Source: Pseudomonas promysalinigenes (GTDB taxonomy: Bacteria > Pseudomonadota > Gammaproteobacteria > Pseudomonadales > Pseudomonadaceae). Taken from it: a stretch of 64,000 bases of DNA. Both the position numbers and the translations under genes were made by a program. This document shows positions 1-8,627 of this stretch, in pieces; positions within the stretch are counted from its first letter, which is position 1; each line of letters begins with the position of its first letter. The DNA lies in contig NZ_CP077094.1 of assembly GCF_014269025.2 (NCBI RefSeq), forward strand, positions 1,674,001 to 1,738,000, read 5' to 3'. Under the pieces are notes generated by a model. That model saw nothing but the letters and a program-made list of their open reading frames with translations. It was not told the DNA's origin and made no database searches.

Positions 1-1221
1 TTCATCGGCGCGCGCTACACACGGGCCAAGCGCCGCAATCATTTCATCTCGTTCATTTCCATGACCTCGATGATCGGCCTGTCGCTGGGCGTGCTGGCCA
101 TGATCGTGGTGCTGTCGGTGATGAACGGCTTCCAGCGTGAAATGAGCTCGCGCATTCTCGGCCTTGTGCCCCACGCGGCGATCCTTGGCGTCAAGCCGCT
201 GGATGACTGGCGCACGGTGGCCGACGCTGCGTTGCGTAACCCTGCAGTGATGGCCGCAGCGCCAATCACCGAGATGGAGGGCATGCTCTCGTACAAAGGT
301 GCGATGCAGCCGATCCAGGTCAGCGGCATCGACCCGGCCGAGGAGGGCAAGGTCTCCATCGTCGGCCAGCACATCGTTCAGGGCCGCCTGCAGGATCTGC
401 AGCCGGGTGAGTACGGCGTGGTGATCGGCGAACTGACCGCCCGGCGCTTTCGCCTGAACACGGGTGATAAGCTCACCCTGATCGTTCCGGAAATCAGCAA
501 TGAACCGGGTGGTATCACGCCGCGTATGCAGCGCCTGACGGTGGTAGGGATCTTCAAGGTCGGTGCCGAGCTGGACGGCTCACAGGCCTACATGCACGTG
601 GCCGATGCTGGCCAAATGCAGCGCTGGGCGCCTGGCCAGGTCCAGGGTGTGCGCCTGAAACTGCATGACCTGTACGCCGCGCCCCAGGTGTCCAAGGCCA
701 TCGCTGCCGGTTTGGGCGATGGCTACCGCGCCGACGACTGGTCGCATACCCAAGGCAGCCTGTTCAGCGCCATGAAGATGGAAAAAACCATGATTGGTCT
801 GTTGCTGCTGATGATCATCGCGGTGGCGGCGTTCAACATCATCGCCACTTTGGTAATGGTGGTGAACGACAAGGGGCCGGATATCGCTATCCTGCGTACC
901 CTTGGCGCCACACCGGCGCAGATCATGGGCACGTTCATGGTCCAGGGCAGCCTGATCGGGATCGTCGGCACCTTGATCGGTGGCGTGCTAGGTGTGATCG
1001 CCGCGCTTAATGTCAGCCAGATCGTTGGCTGGCTGGAACGGGTGAGTGGGCAGCACATTTTCACCTCGGATGTGTATTTCATCAGTAGCCTGCCGTCCGA
1101 ACTGCAAGGTGGCGATGTTCTGATGATCTGCGCTGCGGGGCTGGTGATGAGCTTCCTGGCGACAATCTACCCGGCGTATCGGGCGTCGCAGGTTCAGCCG
1201 GCGATTGGCCTGGCGGTTTGA
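1..1221 (+). CDS. lolE: LolC/LolE-type lipoprotein-releasing permease, 5' end cut by window
   Basis: Inner-membrane permease of the LolCDE ABC complex, which extracts lipoproteins from the inner membrane and hands them to LolA. The frame is open from base 1, and the residues before the first internal ATG (base 61) already belong to the family, so only about ten N-terminal codons are missing. Visible architecture: one N-terminal membrane segment (LGVLAMIVVLSVMNGFQREM), a periplasmic domain of about 220 residues, then three C-terminal segments of the FtsX type beginning near GLLLLMIIAVAAFNIIATL. The motif DIAILRTLGATPAQI is the cytoplasmic coupling loop that contacts the ATPase LolD. Calling it LolE rather than LolC rests on its place at the 3' end of the presumed operon; the two paralogues are hard to separate by eye. 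A convergent gene follows after 33 bases. Confidence 0.85.
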   Translation, partial: FIGARYTRAKRRNHFISFISMTSMIGLSLGVLAMIVVLSVMNGFQREMSSRILGLVPHAAILGVKPLDDWRTVADAALRNPAVMAAAPITEMEGMLSYKGAMQPIQVSGIDPAEEGKVSIVGQHIVQGRLQDLQPGEYGVVIGELTARRFRLNTGDKLTLIVPEISNEPGGITPRMQRLTVVGIFKVGAELDGSQAYMHVADAGQMQRWAPGQVQGVRLKLHDLYAAPQVSKAIAAGLGDGYRADDWSHTQGSLFSAMKMEKTMIGLLLLMIIAVAAFNIIATLVMVVNDKGPDIAILRTLGATPAQIMGTFMVQGSLIGIVGTLIGGVLGVIAALNVSQIVGWLERVSGQHIFTSDVYFISSLPSELQGGDVLMICAAGLVMSFLATIYPAYRASQVQPAIGLAV

Positions 1222-1229
1222 TGCTCGCC

Positions 1230-1252
1230 CAGGGGCTGTGCTGCAGCCCCTG
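1230..1252. terminator. Hairpin between convergent lolE and copS
   Basis: Perfect 9-bp stem (CAGGGGCTG / CAGCCCCTG) with a 5-nt loop lies in the 33-bp gap between two convergent genes. Neither strand has a good U-tract, so termination function is inferred from position and stem strength only. Confidence 0.45.
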
Positions 1253-1254
1253 AT

Positions 1255-2598
1255 TCAAAAGGCTTCGGGCAGTTCGATATCAAAGCGCGTCCAGCCATCC
1301 TCGCAGTGCGCACGAATGCTGCCTCCGTGTGCCTGCACGATGGACCGAGTAATTGCCAAGCCTAGCCCTGCATGTTCGCTGTTGCCTTCGCGTCGCGCCG
1401 GGTCTGCCCTGTAGAACCGATCAAAAAGGCGCGGTAGTTCGGCAGGGGCAATGGCGCCACCGGTATTGGCCACGCATATTTGCACCCCCGCTGCCAAGGT
1501 CACCCGTATCTGGCCACCCGGTGGGGTGAAGCGCAATGCATTGTCCAGCAAGTTGGAGAGGGCGCGACGCAGCATGTAGCGGTCGCCCTGCAACATCGCT
1601 TCGCCCTCCCTAAGTAGTTGCACGGCGTGGTCTTCAGCCAGCGGTGCGTAGTACTCCAGCAAAGCATCCACCTCCTGATGCAAGGCCAGCGCCATCCGCC
1701 CAGGCATCAGCAGGCCGTGATCGGCTTTGGCAAGAAACAACATGTCGTTGATCATCTGCGCCATCCACTGCAGTTCCTCCAGGTTGCCATGCAGCGCCTC
1801 GCGGTATTGCTCAAGGGTGCGCGGACGGGTGAGTGTGACCTGGGTGTGGGTCAGCAGATTGGACAGCGGCGTGCGCAGCTCATGGGCGATGTCGGCAGAG
1901 AACGCCGACAGGCGCTGGAACGCGTCGTCCAGGCGTTGCAGCATGGCGTTCACCGTCGTGGCCAGTTCTGCCAGTTCCTCAGGCATCTGCGCCACCGGCA
2001 GGCGCGTGGTGAGCGAGCGCGCTGATACACCGGCAGCCACCTGGCCCATCTGGCGCAAGGGGCGCAGGCCGCTGCGCGCAGCCCAGGCGCCGAGCAGCGC
2101 CGTGAGCAGCGCGGACAGCCCAACGGTGAGCCAGATCAGGCGTTGCATACCTTGCAGGAAGTGCTGGTGGTGGGTGATATCAAGAAACAGGGTCAGCTGC
2201 GCTGGCACTTGCTGGTCGGCCGGCACGGCCAGGCGTCGGTAAGACACGCCGTCAGCATGCAGGGTCGACAGTGCGGGCACGGCCGTCGTGGCTGGTAAGC
2301 CGCTGCGGCTGCTGAACCAGTTGCTACCATCGGCGCCGTCGATGCGTAGTGCCAGATCAGCCTGATGGCTGAGTTCGTTGCGCAGGGCGGGCAAACGGTT
2401 TTGCAGTTGTGCAGCGCTGCTGACCCCGGTGAGCTGGCTACGGAATAAAGACAAACGCGACTCGAGCAGTTGTTTATCCAGCTCAACGAAATGCTGGGCA
2501 CTGGCATGGCTGAACAGCAGGCCCGCCCCCAGTGAAACGCAAGCGGTGCAGGCGGCAAATAACAGTGCCGTGCGCGTGCTCAGGGCAAGCCTACGCAT
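1255..2598 (-). CDS. copS: Heavy-metal (copper) sensor histidine kinase, CopS/CusS family
   Basis: Membrane sensor kinase of 447 residues that should sense periplasmic metal, probably Cu, and phosphorylate the adjacent regulator. Order of parts: first TM at about residues 9-30; a periplasmic sensor of about 120 residues; second TM near 155-175; HAMP; DHp domain with the H-box SADIAHELRTPLSN (phospho-acceptor His); CA domain with N-box (RRALSNLLDNALRFT), G1 and G2 (EHAGLGLAITRSIV). This length and order are typical of the TIGR01386 heavy-metal sensor kinases. The start codon overlaps the stop of copR in a TAATG arrangement, so the genes are co-transcribed and probably translationally coupled. 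Copper specificity is inferred from the divergent cupredoxin gene and the operator-like site, not from the kinase itself. Confidence 0.85.
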   Translation of the reverse strand: MRRLALSTRTALLFAACTACVSLGAGLLFSHASAQHFVELDKQLLESRLSLFRSQLTGVSSAAQLQNRLPALRNELSHQADLALRIDGADGSNWFSSRSGLPATTAVPALSTLHADGVSYRRLAVPADQQVPAQLTLFLDITHHQHFLQGMQRLIWLTVGLSALLTALLGAWAARSGLRPLRQMGQVAAGVSARSLTTRLPVAQMPEELAELATTVNAMLQRLDDAFQRLSAFSADIAHELRTPLSNLLTHTQVTLTRPRTLEQYREALHGNLEELQWMAQMINDMLFLAKADHGLLMPGRMALALHQEVDALLEYYAPLAEDHAVQLLREGEAMLQGDRYMLRRALSNLLDNALRFTPPGGQIRVTLAAGVQICVANTGGAIAPAELPRLFDRFYRADPARREGNSEHAGLGLAITRSIVQAHGGSIRAHCEDGWTRFDIELPEAF

Positions 2599-3278
2599 TA
2601 TTCAGGACGCTCTTCGAGCACGTAGCCCATGCCCCTTACGGTGTGGATCAACTTGTTCTGATGCGGGTCGTCGATCTTCAAGCGCAGGCGACGCATTGCC
2701 ACTTCGATGACGTTGGTATCGCTGTCGAAGTTCATGTCCCATACCTGCGAGGCAATCAGTGATTTGGGGAGCACCTCGCCTTGGCGGCGCAGCAGCAGTT
2801 CAAGTAGGGCGAACTCCTTGGCGGTCAGGTCGATGCGCATGCCGGCTCGGTCGGCGCGGCGGCGGATGAGGTCCAGGCGCAGGTCGGCCAGGGTTAGGGT
2901 GGTGTCCAGGCTTGGGCTGTTGCCACGGCGCAGCAGGCTGCGCACCCGAGCCAGCAACTCGGAGAAGGCGAATGGCTTGACCAAGTAATCATCGGCCCCT
3001 AGTTCAAGGCCGTGCACCCGGTCCTCGACTGCATCGCGGGCGGTCAAAAACAGTACCGGGGTAGCCAGCCCGGCTGTGCGCACGGCTTGTAGAATCTGCC
3101 AGCCATTACGCCCAGGCAGCATCACGTCCAGAATCAGCAGGTCGTGGTCGCCGGTCAGCGCCAGGTATTGGCCAGTTTCGCCGTCGGTGGCAAGCTCGGT
3201 GGCAAAGCCGGCTTCGTTCAGGCCCTGGCTCAGATACTGGCCGGTGCGGGCCTGGTCTTCGACGATCAGCAGTTTCAT
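2598..3278 (-). CDS. copR: OmpR-family copper response regulator CopR
   Basis: Two-domain DNA-binding regulator of 226 residues. The receiver domain shows the acidic pair in LLIVEDQ, the phospho-acceptor Asp in [14 protein letters not shown], and conserved Lys in [14 protein letters not shown]. The C-terminal winged helix carries the OmpR/PhoB recognition region ([20 protein letters not shown] and [11 protein letters not shown]). The ATG at 3278 is chosen over an in-frame TTG two codons upstream because it gives the usual MKLLIVED N-terminus and has a GGATTG-like ribosome site before it. It is the first gene of copRS and is divergent from a cupredoxin gene across about 240 bp that contains an inverted repeat of the heavy-metal-regulator type. 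It probably activates both its own operon and the cupredoxin. Confidence 0.87.
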   Translation of the reverse strand: MKLLIVEDQARTGQYLSQGLNEAGFATELATDGETGQYLALTGDHDLLILDVMLPGRNGWQILQAVRTAGLATPVLFLTARDAVEDRVHGLELGADDYLVKPFAFSELLARVRSLLRRGNSPSLDTTLTLADLRLDLIRRRADRAGMRIDLTAKEFALLELLLRRQGEVLPKSLIASQVWDMNFDSDTNVIEVAMRRLRLKIDDPHQNKLIHTVRGMGYVLEERPE

Positions 3279-3432
3279 GCTCAATCCACAATCAGGAAGT
3301 TGACGCCGAGCCCCTTTGGAGCGGCTTGCCCGCGGATGCTTCGGTGCGCTTATGACAGCGTAAGCGGATAAACCTGCGCACGATGATGGGGTGGGTGGAA
3401 TGATACGTTACTCACTCGAGCTTCGCCCAAAC

Positions 3433-3447
3433 TGACAAAGTTGTAAT
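3433..3447. promoter_or_regulatory. CopR/CusR-type operator (cop box)
   Basis: TGACAAAGTTGTAAT forms an imperfect inverted repeat (TGACAA-AG-TTGTAA). It resembles the boxes bound by CusR/CopR-family regulators and lies in the divergent copR/cupredoxin region, 72 bp upstream of the cupredoxin start. The adjacent stretch (about 3316-3340) looks like a degenerate REP element. Binding is inferred. Confidence 0.6.
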
Positions 3448-3518
3448 CTTCCCGTCAGCCGAGCGCCAGTTGCACCACTCTAGAGTGGCCGCATCTTGTC
3501 GTGATCATTGGAGTCATC

Positions 3519-4043
3519 ATGAAACAGCTGTTCATCGCCGCTGCCCTGGCTTCGGTCAGCCTGCCGAGCCTTGCGGGGGAGACCACTACGTTCGCCTTCG
3601 GCGAGCCGGCACCAGCTGCCAGTGCAACGCGCACCGTCGAAGTGGTGCTCAAGGACATCGCCTTCGAGCCAAAAAGCCTGGATGTGAAGGCGGGCGAAAC
3701 CGTGCGTTTTGTACTGATCAACGAAGGCAGGCTGCCCCACGAGTTCAATCTGGGAGATAAGGCAATGCACGCCGCGCACCAGAAAGAAATGCTCGCGATG
3801 CAGGGCCAGCTGTTCAATGGCGGCGTGCAGCAGGGTAGGGACCATTCGCAGATGGCGCACGGCGCTGGCACGGCTATGGACCACGGCGCCCATGGTCACG
3901 CAGGCGGCAACACCGTGCTGGTAGCGCCAGGGCAGCGTGCAGAACTGACTTGGACCTTCCGCAAGGCTGCACCCATCGAGTTCGCCTGCAACGTGCCGGG
4001 GCATTATCAGGCGGGGATGGTCGGTGTGCTGAACATCGAGTAA
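3519..4043 (+). CDS. Periplasmic copper-resistance cupredoxin with His/Met-rich insert
   Basis: Exported cupredoxin-like protein of 174 residues with a signal peptide cleaved after SLPSLA (about residue 19). The Greek-key core carries a type-1 copper set: His74 (PHEFN), Cys157 (FACNVPGH), His162 and Met167. Between the first His and the Cys sits an insert (about 83-129) very rich in Met and His ([30 protein letters not shown]), which looks like an extra Cu-binding patch. The ATG at 3519 is preferred over an in-frame GTG at 3501 because GGAG lies 6 bases before it and it gives a clean signal peptide. Divergent from copRS and preceded by a cop-box-like repeat, so likely copper-induced. Probable role: periplasmic copper buffering or delivery. 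Confidence 0.8.
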   Translation: MKQLFIAAALASVSLPSLAGETTTFAFGEPAPAASATRTVEVVLKDIAFEPKSLDVKAGETVRFVLINEGRLPHEFNLGDKAMHAAHQKEMLAMQGQLFNGGVQQGRDHSQMAHGAGTAMDHGAHGHAGGNTVLVAPGQRAELTWTFRKAAPIEFACNVPGHYQAGMVGVLNIE

Positions 4044-4110
4044 GCCGGCCTGCAAGGTAGCGGGTAAAACCGGTAGACTAGGGCAATTTCGAACCTTCAG
4101 GTCAGTTTCC

Positions 4111-4941
4111 ATGCATCCCGCTGCCGAACATTCTCCGCTGGGTAAATCCAGCGAATACATCGCCACCTACACGCCTTCGTTGCTGTTCCCGATCCCGCGC
4201 ACAGCCAAGTGGGCAGAGCTGGGTGTTACCGCCCAGACCCTGCCGTGGCACGGCGTGGACTATTGGAACTGCTTCGAGTTGTCCTGGCTGCTGCCTTCTG
4301 GCAAGCCTGTAGTGGCTATCGGTGAGTTTGCCATTCCTGCCGATTCGCCGAATATCATCGAGTCCAAATCGTTCAAGCTTTACCTCAACTCCTTGAACCA
4401 GACCGTGTTCGCTTCGCTGGCCGAGCTGCAGGCGTGCCTGGTAAAAGACCTGTCGGGCGCAGCTGGCAAGCCGGTGGCGGTGCAGGTGCGGACCTTGGAT
4501 GAGGTGCAGGCTCAGGGTGTGGTTGCACTGCCTGGGCAGTGCATCGATGAGCTGGATGTGACTATCGACAATTACGAGCATCCACAACCACAGCTGCTGC
4601 GTTGTGACCCACAGCTCATCGTCGAGCAGACGGTGCACAGCCATCTGCTCAAATCAAACTGCCCGGTGACCGGCCAGCCGGATTGGGGGAGCGTGGTGGT
4701 GGAGTACAAGGGCAGCGCTTTGGACCATGCCAGCCTGCTGACCTACCTCATCAGCTTCCGCCAGCATGCCGATTTTCATGAACAATGCGTAGAGCGTATC
4801 TACCTTGACCTTAAAAACCTGCTGCAGCCCGAGCATCTGACCGTTTACGCGCGTTATGTGCGCAGGGGCGGGCTGGACATCAACCCCTACCGCAGCACAC
4901 GCCCGATCAGCCCGGCGAATGTACGGTTGGTAAGGCAGTGA
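4111..4941 (+). CDS. queF: NADPH-dependent 7-cyano-7-deazaguanine reductase, long form
   Basis: Reduces preQ0 to preQ1, the last free-base step of queuosine biosynthesis before insertion into tRNA; cytosolic. At 276 residues it is the bimodular (E. coli-type) QueF. The N-terminal module contains [11 protein letters not shown], the family signature that binds NADPH. The C-terminal module has the nucleophilic Cys184 (SNCPVTG) with Asp191 seven residues later, the spacing of the catalytic Cys/Asp pair. It starts at an ATG preceded by AGGTCAG, 67 bp after the cupredoxin gene, so it probably has its own promoter. No preQ1 riboswitch is visible in that short gap. Confidence 0.95.
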   Translation: MHPAAEHSPLGKSSEYIATYTPSLLFPIPRTAKWAELGVTAQTLPWHGVDYWNCFELSWLLPSGKPVVAIGEFAIPADSPNIIESKSFKLYLNSLNQTVFASLAELQACLVKDLSGAAGKPVAVQVRTLDEVQAQGVVALPGQCIDELDVTIDNYEHPQPQLLRCDPQLIVEQTVHSHLLKSNCPVTGQPDWGSVVVEYKGSALDHASLLTYLISFRQHADFHEQCVERIYLDLKNLLQPEHLTVYARYVRRGGLDINPYRSTRPISPANVRLVRQ

Positions 4942-4947
4942 CACAGA

Positions 4948-4968
4948 GGGGGCTGCCAGGCAGCCCCC
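4948..4968. terminator. Hairpin between convergent queF and DUF4404 gene
   Basis: GGGGGCTG / CAGCCCCC, an 8-bp stem with a CCAGG loop, lies just after queF and 7 bp from the 3' end of the convergent gene. It has no clear U-tract. Confidence 0.55.
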
Positions 4969-4975
4969 GATCATT

Positions 4976-5239
4976 TCAGATGCCCATGCTGTGCAACGAG
5001 TTGGCGATGCTGCGCAGCGTGGCGGTCAGGTCAGGGTGCTCGGCCTCGAAGCGTTCGATGGCCAGGTTCACCCCATCGACCACGTTGTTGTCCGGTGTAG
5101 CCTCTTCGAGTTTCAGCTGCGCTTCTATCTGCCTGGCTTCTTCGTGCAGGGCAGCCAGTTCTTCTTCAGAAAGCGGTATGTTGCGATCCAGTTGCTCGCG
5201 CAGGCTGTTCAGGCGCTCTTGCAATTCGCGGGCAGGCAT
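4976..5239 (-). CDS. DUF4404 family small protein
   Basis: Small acidic cytoplasmic protein of 87 residues, almost entirely helical. It begins with a Leu/Arg/Glu heptad-like stretch (ELQERLNSLREQLDR), suggesting a coiled coil, and ends with IANSLHSMGI. It matches the DUF4404 family found in pseudomonads, whose function is not known. The start at 5239 (MPARELQ) is chosen because GGAGAAAAG precedes it; an extended frame reaching 5323 lacks family-like sequence. Convergent with queF. Confidence 0.7.
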   Translation of the reverse strand: MPARELQERLNSLREQLDRNIPLSEEELAALHEEARQIEAQLKLEEATPDNNVVDGVNLAIERFEAEHPDLTATLRSIANSLHSMGI

Positions 5240-5362
5240 TGGCTTTTCTCCATCAATGGCTTGGCAAGGCATGGACCTCGGCGAAGCGGCAAAGGTTCTC
5301 GCCTGTTTCCTAGCGTAATCCACTCGCTGACGCTTTGCATGATCCGCATCAAGGGTGCTGTA

Positions 5363-5926
5363 TCAGGGTTTTTCGCCTTTGCTGCAGCGCATGGCGATGT
5401 CCGCAAGGCAGGTGTCCAGTTCTTCCAGGTGGTCGATCACTGAGTGCACCCCCAGGCTATACAGCGCCAAGGTGGCTCTGCCACGCGCCAGATCCTGCTC
5501 GTGCTGAGTCATAGCTTGCCACTGCACAGCGCCAACGCTGCACGCAGGGCTGCAGCCCGCAAGCCCCACTGTCCACAGGCCTGCGTTCAAGCCTGACTGC
5601 AGCAGTTTTGGCTCACCGCTGACCAGCACGCAGCCTTCGAGGCGTTCGCTGTTGATGCTCATCAGTGCCTGCCAGCAAGCGTTCGGTGCAGGCCATGGCG
5701 CCGCGTTGGCAGCGTGGCCCGTCAGCCAACGCGGCAACACACTGGCCAACCGCTCGCTCTGCAGGCTGCTCAGGTCGTCTAGCCAGATGCATGGCACCTG
5801 CGCATCACGCAGGCCAGCCAGCATCTGCAGGGCGCCAGGGGCGGGCAGGGGGCCGCTGGCGCTGGCCTGAACCAGGCAGCCGCGCAGGCCGAATAGTACA
5901 GCGGTGATGGCAGGTGCAGCGAGCAT
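5363..5926 (-). CDS. HAD-like (phosphonatase-type) protein lacking the nucleophile Asp
   Basis: Protein of 187 residues resembling phosphonoacetaldehyde hydrolase-type HAD proteins. The C-terminus (GVHSVIDHLEELDTCLADI...GEKP) follows the PhnX ending, and VSGEPKLLQSGLNAGLWTVGLA sits where family members have a Lys and a K/R-G-L-x-x-G-hxxVG stretch. Motif I, normally F-D-x-x-G-T, reads FGLRGC here: both the nucleophilic Asp and the Thr are lost. The protein is also shorter than true phosphonatases (about 270 residues). It may bind a ligand without hydrolysing it, or be a decaying paralogue. Neighbours give no pathway clue. It ends about 120 bp before the DUF4404 start on the same strand. Confidence 0.55.
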   Translation of the reverse strand: MLAAPAITAVLFGLRGCLVQASASGPLPAPGALQMLAGLRDAQVPCIWLDDLSSLQSERLASVLPRWLTGHAANAAPWPAPNACWQALMSINSERLEGCVLVSGEPKLLQSGLNAGLWTVGLAGCSPACSVGAVQWQAMTQHEQDLARGRATLALYSLGVHSVIDHLEELDTCLADIAMRCSKGEKP

Positions 5927-6113
5927 GGTAACGCTCCTGAAATAACCTGCAGGCTATTGCGCTATTGTTACCGGGCCGTGACGGCAACAGATGTTCACAA
6001 AATATTGAGCAAAAATGTGTAAAGCTGTTTATCAGCGAGCAAGGCTCTATACTGCCGCCTTACAGCAGCGCACCCGTTGCGCATGCGGCCGAGAAAATCG
6101 ATGGAGAACATCT

Positions 6114-6821
6114 ATGCGTAGGATCGGTGCCGGTGTGATCGAGCGTGTCACCCAGGCCTGTGTCTGCGCCAGCTTGCTGCTGGCGCCCGTTGCAGCCACT
6201 CACGCTGCTACCGAGGAAGACCCTTGGGAAGCGGTGAACCGCCCCATCTTCCGTTTCAACGATACCATCGACACCTATGGCCTCAAGCCATTGGCCAAGG
6301 GTTATCAGTGGGTCACCCCGCAGTTTCTGCAGGATGGCATCCACAATATGTTCAACAACGTAGGCGACGTCAGCAACCTGGCCAACGATGTGCTGCAGTT
6401 CAAGCCCCATGCAGCGGGCGTGGACACGGCGCGGTTGATCGTCAATACCGTATTTGGCATTGGCGGCTTCTTCGATGTGGGCACCAAGATGGGCCTGCAG
6501 CGCAACGACGAAGACTTCGGCCAGACCCTGGGGCGCTGGGGTGTGCCCAGCGGCCCGTACGTGGTGATCCCGTTACTGGGGCCGAGCACCGTGCGTGACG
6601 GGCTGGCCAAGTACCCAGACAGCTATACCGAGCCCTACCGTTACATCAACGATGTGCCGGTGCGCAATTCGGTCTTCGCCCTCAATGTGGTCGACACCCG
6701 TGCCAGCCTGCTGTCGGCCGAGAAGCTGATGCAGGGTGACAAGTACATCTTCATTCGCAATGCCTACCTGCAGAACCGCGAGTTCAAGGTCAAGGACGGT
6801 GAAGTCGAAGATGACTTCTGA
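6114..6821 (+). CDS. mlaA: MlaA/VacJ outer-membrane lipid asymmetry protein
   Basis: Component of the Mla pathway: an outer-membrane doughnut-shaped protein that extracts misplaced phospholipids from the outer leaflet and passes them to MlaC. It has 235 residues. A cleavable signal (hydrophobic CASLLLAPVAATHA) is followed by the conserved core: DPWEAVNRPIFRFND, INDVPVRNS and the glycine-rich GQTLGRWGVPSGPY. No lipobox Cys sits at the cleavage region, so signal peptidase I cleavage looks more likely than lipidation, unlike E. coli MlaA. The start at 6114 is chosen over the longer frame from 6015 because GGAG lies 8 bases upstream. A TATACT -10-like box lies at 6048-6053. A strong terminator follows. 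Confidence 0.9.
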   Translation: MRRIGAGVIERVTQACVCASLLLAPVAATHAATEEDPWEAVNRPIFRFNDTIDTYGLKPLAKGYQWVTPQFLQDGIHNMFNNVGDVSNLANDVLQFKPHAAGVDTARLIVNTVFGIGGFFDVGTKMGLQRNDEDFGQTLGRWGVPSGPYVVIPLLGPSTVRDGLAKYPDSYTEPYRYINDVPVRNSVFALNVVDTRASLLSAEKLMQGDKYIFIRNAYLQNREFKVKDGEVEDDF

Positions 6822-6836
6822 TTGGTGAGCGATGAT

Positions 6837-6864
6837 AAACGGCGGCCTGCGGGTCGCCGTTTTT
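6837..6864 (+). terminator. Intrinsic terminator of mlaA
   Basis: AAACGGCG / CGCCGTTT stem with a 10-nt loop, followed by a T-run. The A-run on the left arm would also serve the convergent PilZ gene. Confidence 0.9.
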
Positions 6865-6872
6865 GTAACAGT

Positions 6873-7172
6873 TCAATGCATCGCCAGGATGCGCAGGCCC
6901 AGTTTTTGTTGACCATCGGCCTGATCGGCGATCCAGACCACTTCGGTGCTGGCGTGCAGGCCCTTGAGTGCCGCGTGCTCGGAGTCGATACGCACCTCCA
7001 GTTGGTCGCCAACCCTGAAGTGCTGCGCCGCCTGCACCTGCATGCCGCTGCTGGAAAGGTCCAGGCACAGTGCGGCAATGACCTGTCCTTCGTGCAGAAG
7101 GCTCACCTCGGTATCGATCCGCATGCGGATGAAATCGCGTTTCTCGCTATGGCTGGAGGGCGTCTGGGGCAT
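6873..7172 (-). CDS. PilZ-domain c-di-GMP binding protein
   Basis: Single-domain PilZ protein of 99 residues. Both halves of the ligand site are present: the arginine motif in EKRDFIRMR and the D-x-S-x-x-G motif in DLSSSGMQV. It should therefore bind cyclic di-GMP and act as a small effector or adaptor in motility or biofilm control; the partner is unknown. The ATG at 7172 (MPQTPSS) starts just before the domain; the longer open frame to 7307 adds unrelated sequence. Convergent with mlaA, sharing its terminator, and divergent from rssB. Confidence 0.85.
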   Translation of the reverse strand: MPQTPSSHSEKRDFIRMRIDTEVSLLHEGQVIAALCLDLSSSGMQVQAAQHFRVGDQLEVRIDSEHAALKGLHASTEVVWIADQADGQQKLGLRILAMH

Positions 7173-7442
7173 GCTGCATCCTTCCCAACAGGTTGTACGA
7201 ATGAGCTTTCTTATAACTCTCGGTGATTTGCCCTGTAAAGAGCGGCCAACTCGACCGACGTACGCTTGAAACGCCTGACGGATGGGAGTACCGTCTGCGC
7301 CTGACACGGTATCTCGATTGGTTGCCTGGGCCCGGTTATTGGCCTACAACTCAAGTAGAGCGTTACCACAGAGTATTCCAGCAGTTGGGTGTCCGCTTTG
7401 CCGACACCGCTGCACCAACCCCAATCGGCGCCGTTCGCCCAC

Positions 7443-8627
7443 ATGCAGAAAATCAGTGCAACGCTGCTGATCATCGATGATGACGACGTGGTCCGTGCAA
7501 GCCTCGCCGCCTATCTGGAAGACAGCGGCTTCAGCGTCCTCCAGGCCGGGAATGGCCAGCAGGGGCTCCAGGTCTTCGAAGAACACCAGCCCGACCTCGT
7601 GATCTGCGATCTGCGCATGCCGCAGATGGGCGGGCTCGAACTGATCCGCCAGATCAGCGAGCGCGCCCCGCAATTGCCGGTGATCGTGGTGTCCGGTGCC
7701 GGCGTGATGAGTGACGCGGTCGAGGCCTTGCGCCTTGGCGCTGCCGATTACCTGATCAAACCGCTTGAAGACCTGGCAGTGCTCGAGCACTCGGTACGCC
7801 GTGCACTTGACCGTTCGCGGTTGGTGCTGGAGAACCAGCGTTACCGTGACAAGCTCGAGGCGGCCAATCGCGAACTGGAGGCCAGCCTGCACCTGCTGCA
7901 GGAAGACCAGACCGCTGGTCGCCAGGTGCAGATGAACATGCTCCCGGAGAGCCCCTGGAAGCTCGGTGAGTTCACCTTCGAGCACCAGATCATCCCATCG
8001 TTGTACCTGTCTGGTGACTTCGTCGACTATTTTCGGGTGGACGAGCGGCGGATCGTCTTCTATTTGGCCGATGTATCCGGGCACGGAGCATCGTCGGCGT
8101 TCGTGACGGTGCTGCTGAAGTTCATGACCACTCGGCTGTTGTTCGAATTCAAACGCAGCAGCAAGCTGCGTGAGTTCAAGCCGTCCGAGGTGCTCAGCCA
8201 CATCAACCGTGGCCTGATCAACAGCAAGCTGGGCAAGCACGTAACCATGGTCGGTGGCGTGATCGATGAAGAAACCGGCCTACTGACCTACGCCGTGGGA
8301 GGCCACCTGCCGTTGCCGGTGTTGTATACCCCAGGCCAAGCGCGCTATCTGGAAGGCCGCGGGTTGCCGGTGGGGTTATTCGATGAAGCGAGCTACCAGG
8401 ACCAGGTGATCGAACTGCCGTCGCAGTTCAGCCTGAGCCTTACGTCCGATGGCATCCTGGACCTTTTGCCAGGGCATACGCTCAAAGATAAAGAGGCGGC
8501 CTTGCCGGAGATCGTCAAGGCAGCGGGTGGTAGCCTGGATGGGCTGCGACAACGATTTGGATTGGCTACGCTTGGGGAGATGCCGGATGATATCGCCCTA
8601 TTGGTGTTGAGCAGGAACCTTCAATGA
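7443..8627 (+). CDS. rssB: Response regulator fused to PP2C-type (SpoIIE-like) phosphatase, RssB
   Basis: Pseudomonad RssB: a receiver domain (1-120, phospho-acceptor Asp56 in LVICDLRMPQ, Lys in YLIKPLEDL), a coiled-coil linker (about 130-165), and a PPM/SpoIIE phosphatase domain. Metal-binding motifs are SGDFVDYF, LADVSGHG and MPDDIALLVL. Known role of the family: control of RpoS stability through partner switching with the anti-sigma-antagonist encoded next. The ATG at 7443 gives the usual N-terminus (MQKISATLLIIDDDD). An upstream in-frame GTG (7389) would add 18 residues of non-conserved sequence, and neither start has a strong ribosome site. The stop overlaps the rssC start by 4 nt (ATGA), indicating coupling. 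Confidence 0.9.
   Translation: MQKISATLLIIDDDDVVRASLAAYLEDSGFSVLQAGNGQQGLQVFEEHQPDLVICDLRMPQMGGLELIRQISERAPQLPVIVVSGAGVMSDAVEALRLGAADYLIKPLEDLAVLEHSVRRALDRSRLVLENQRYRDKLEAANRELEASLHLLQEDQTAGRQVQMNMLPESPWKLGEFTFEHQIIPSLYLSGDFVDYFRVDERRIVFYLADVSGHGASSAFVTVLLKFMTTRLLFEFKRSSKLREFKPSEVLSHINRGLINSKLGKHVTMVGGVIDEETGLLTYAVGGHLPLPVLYTPGQARYLEGRGLPVGLFDEASYQDQVIELPSQFSLSLTSDGILDLLPGHTLKDKEAALPEIVKAAGGSLDGLRQRFGLATLGEMPDDIALLVLSRNLQ

Noticed and set aside
4044-4110. preQ1 riboswitch before queF
   Set aside because: The gap is only 67 bp and lacks the conserved preQ1 aptamer features.
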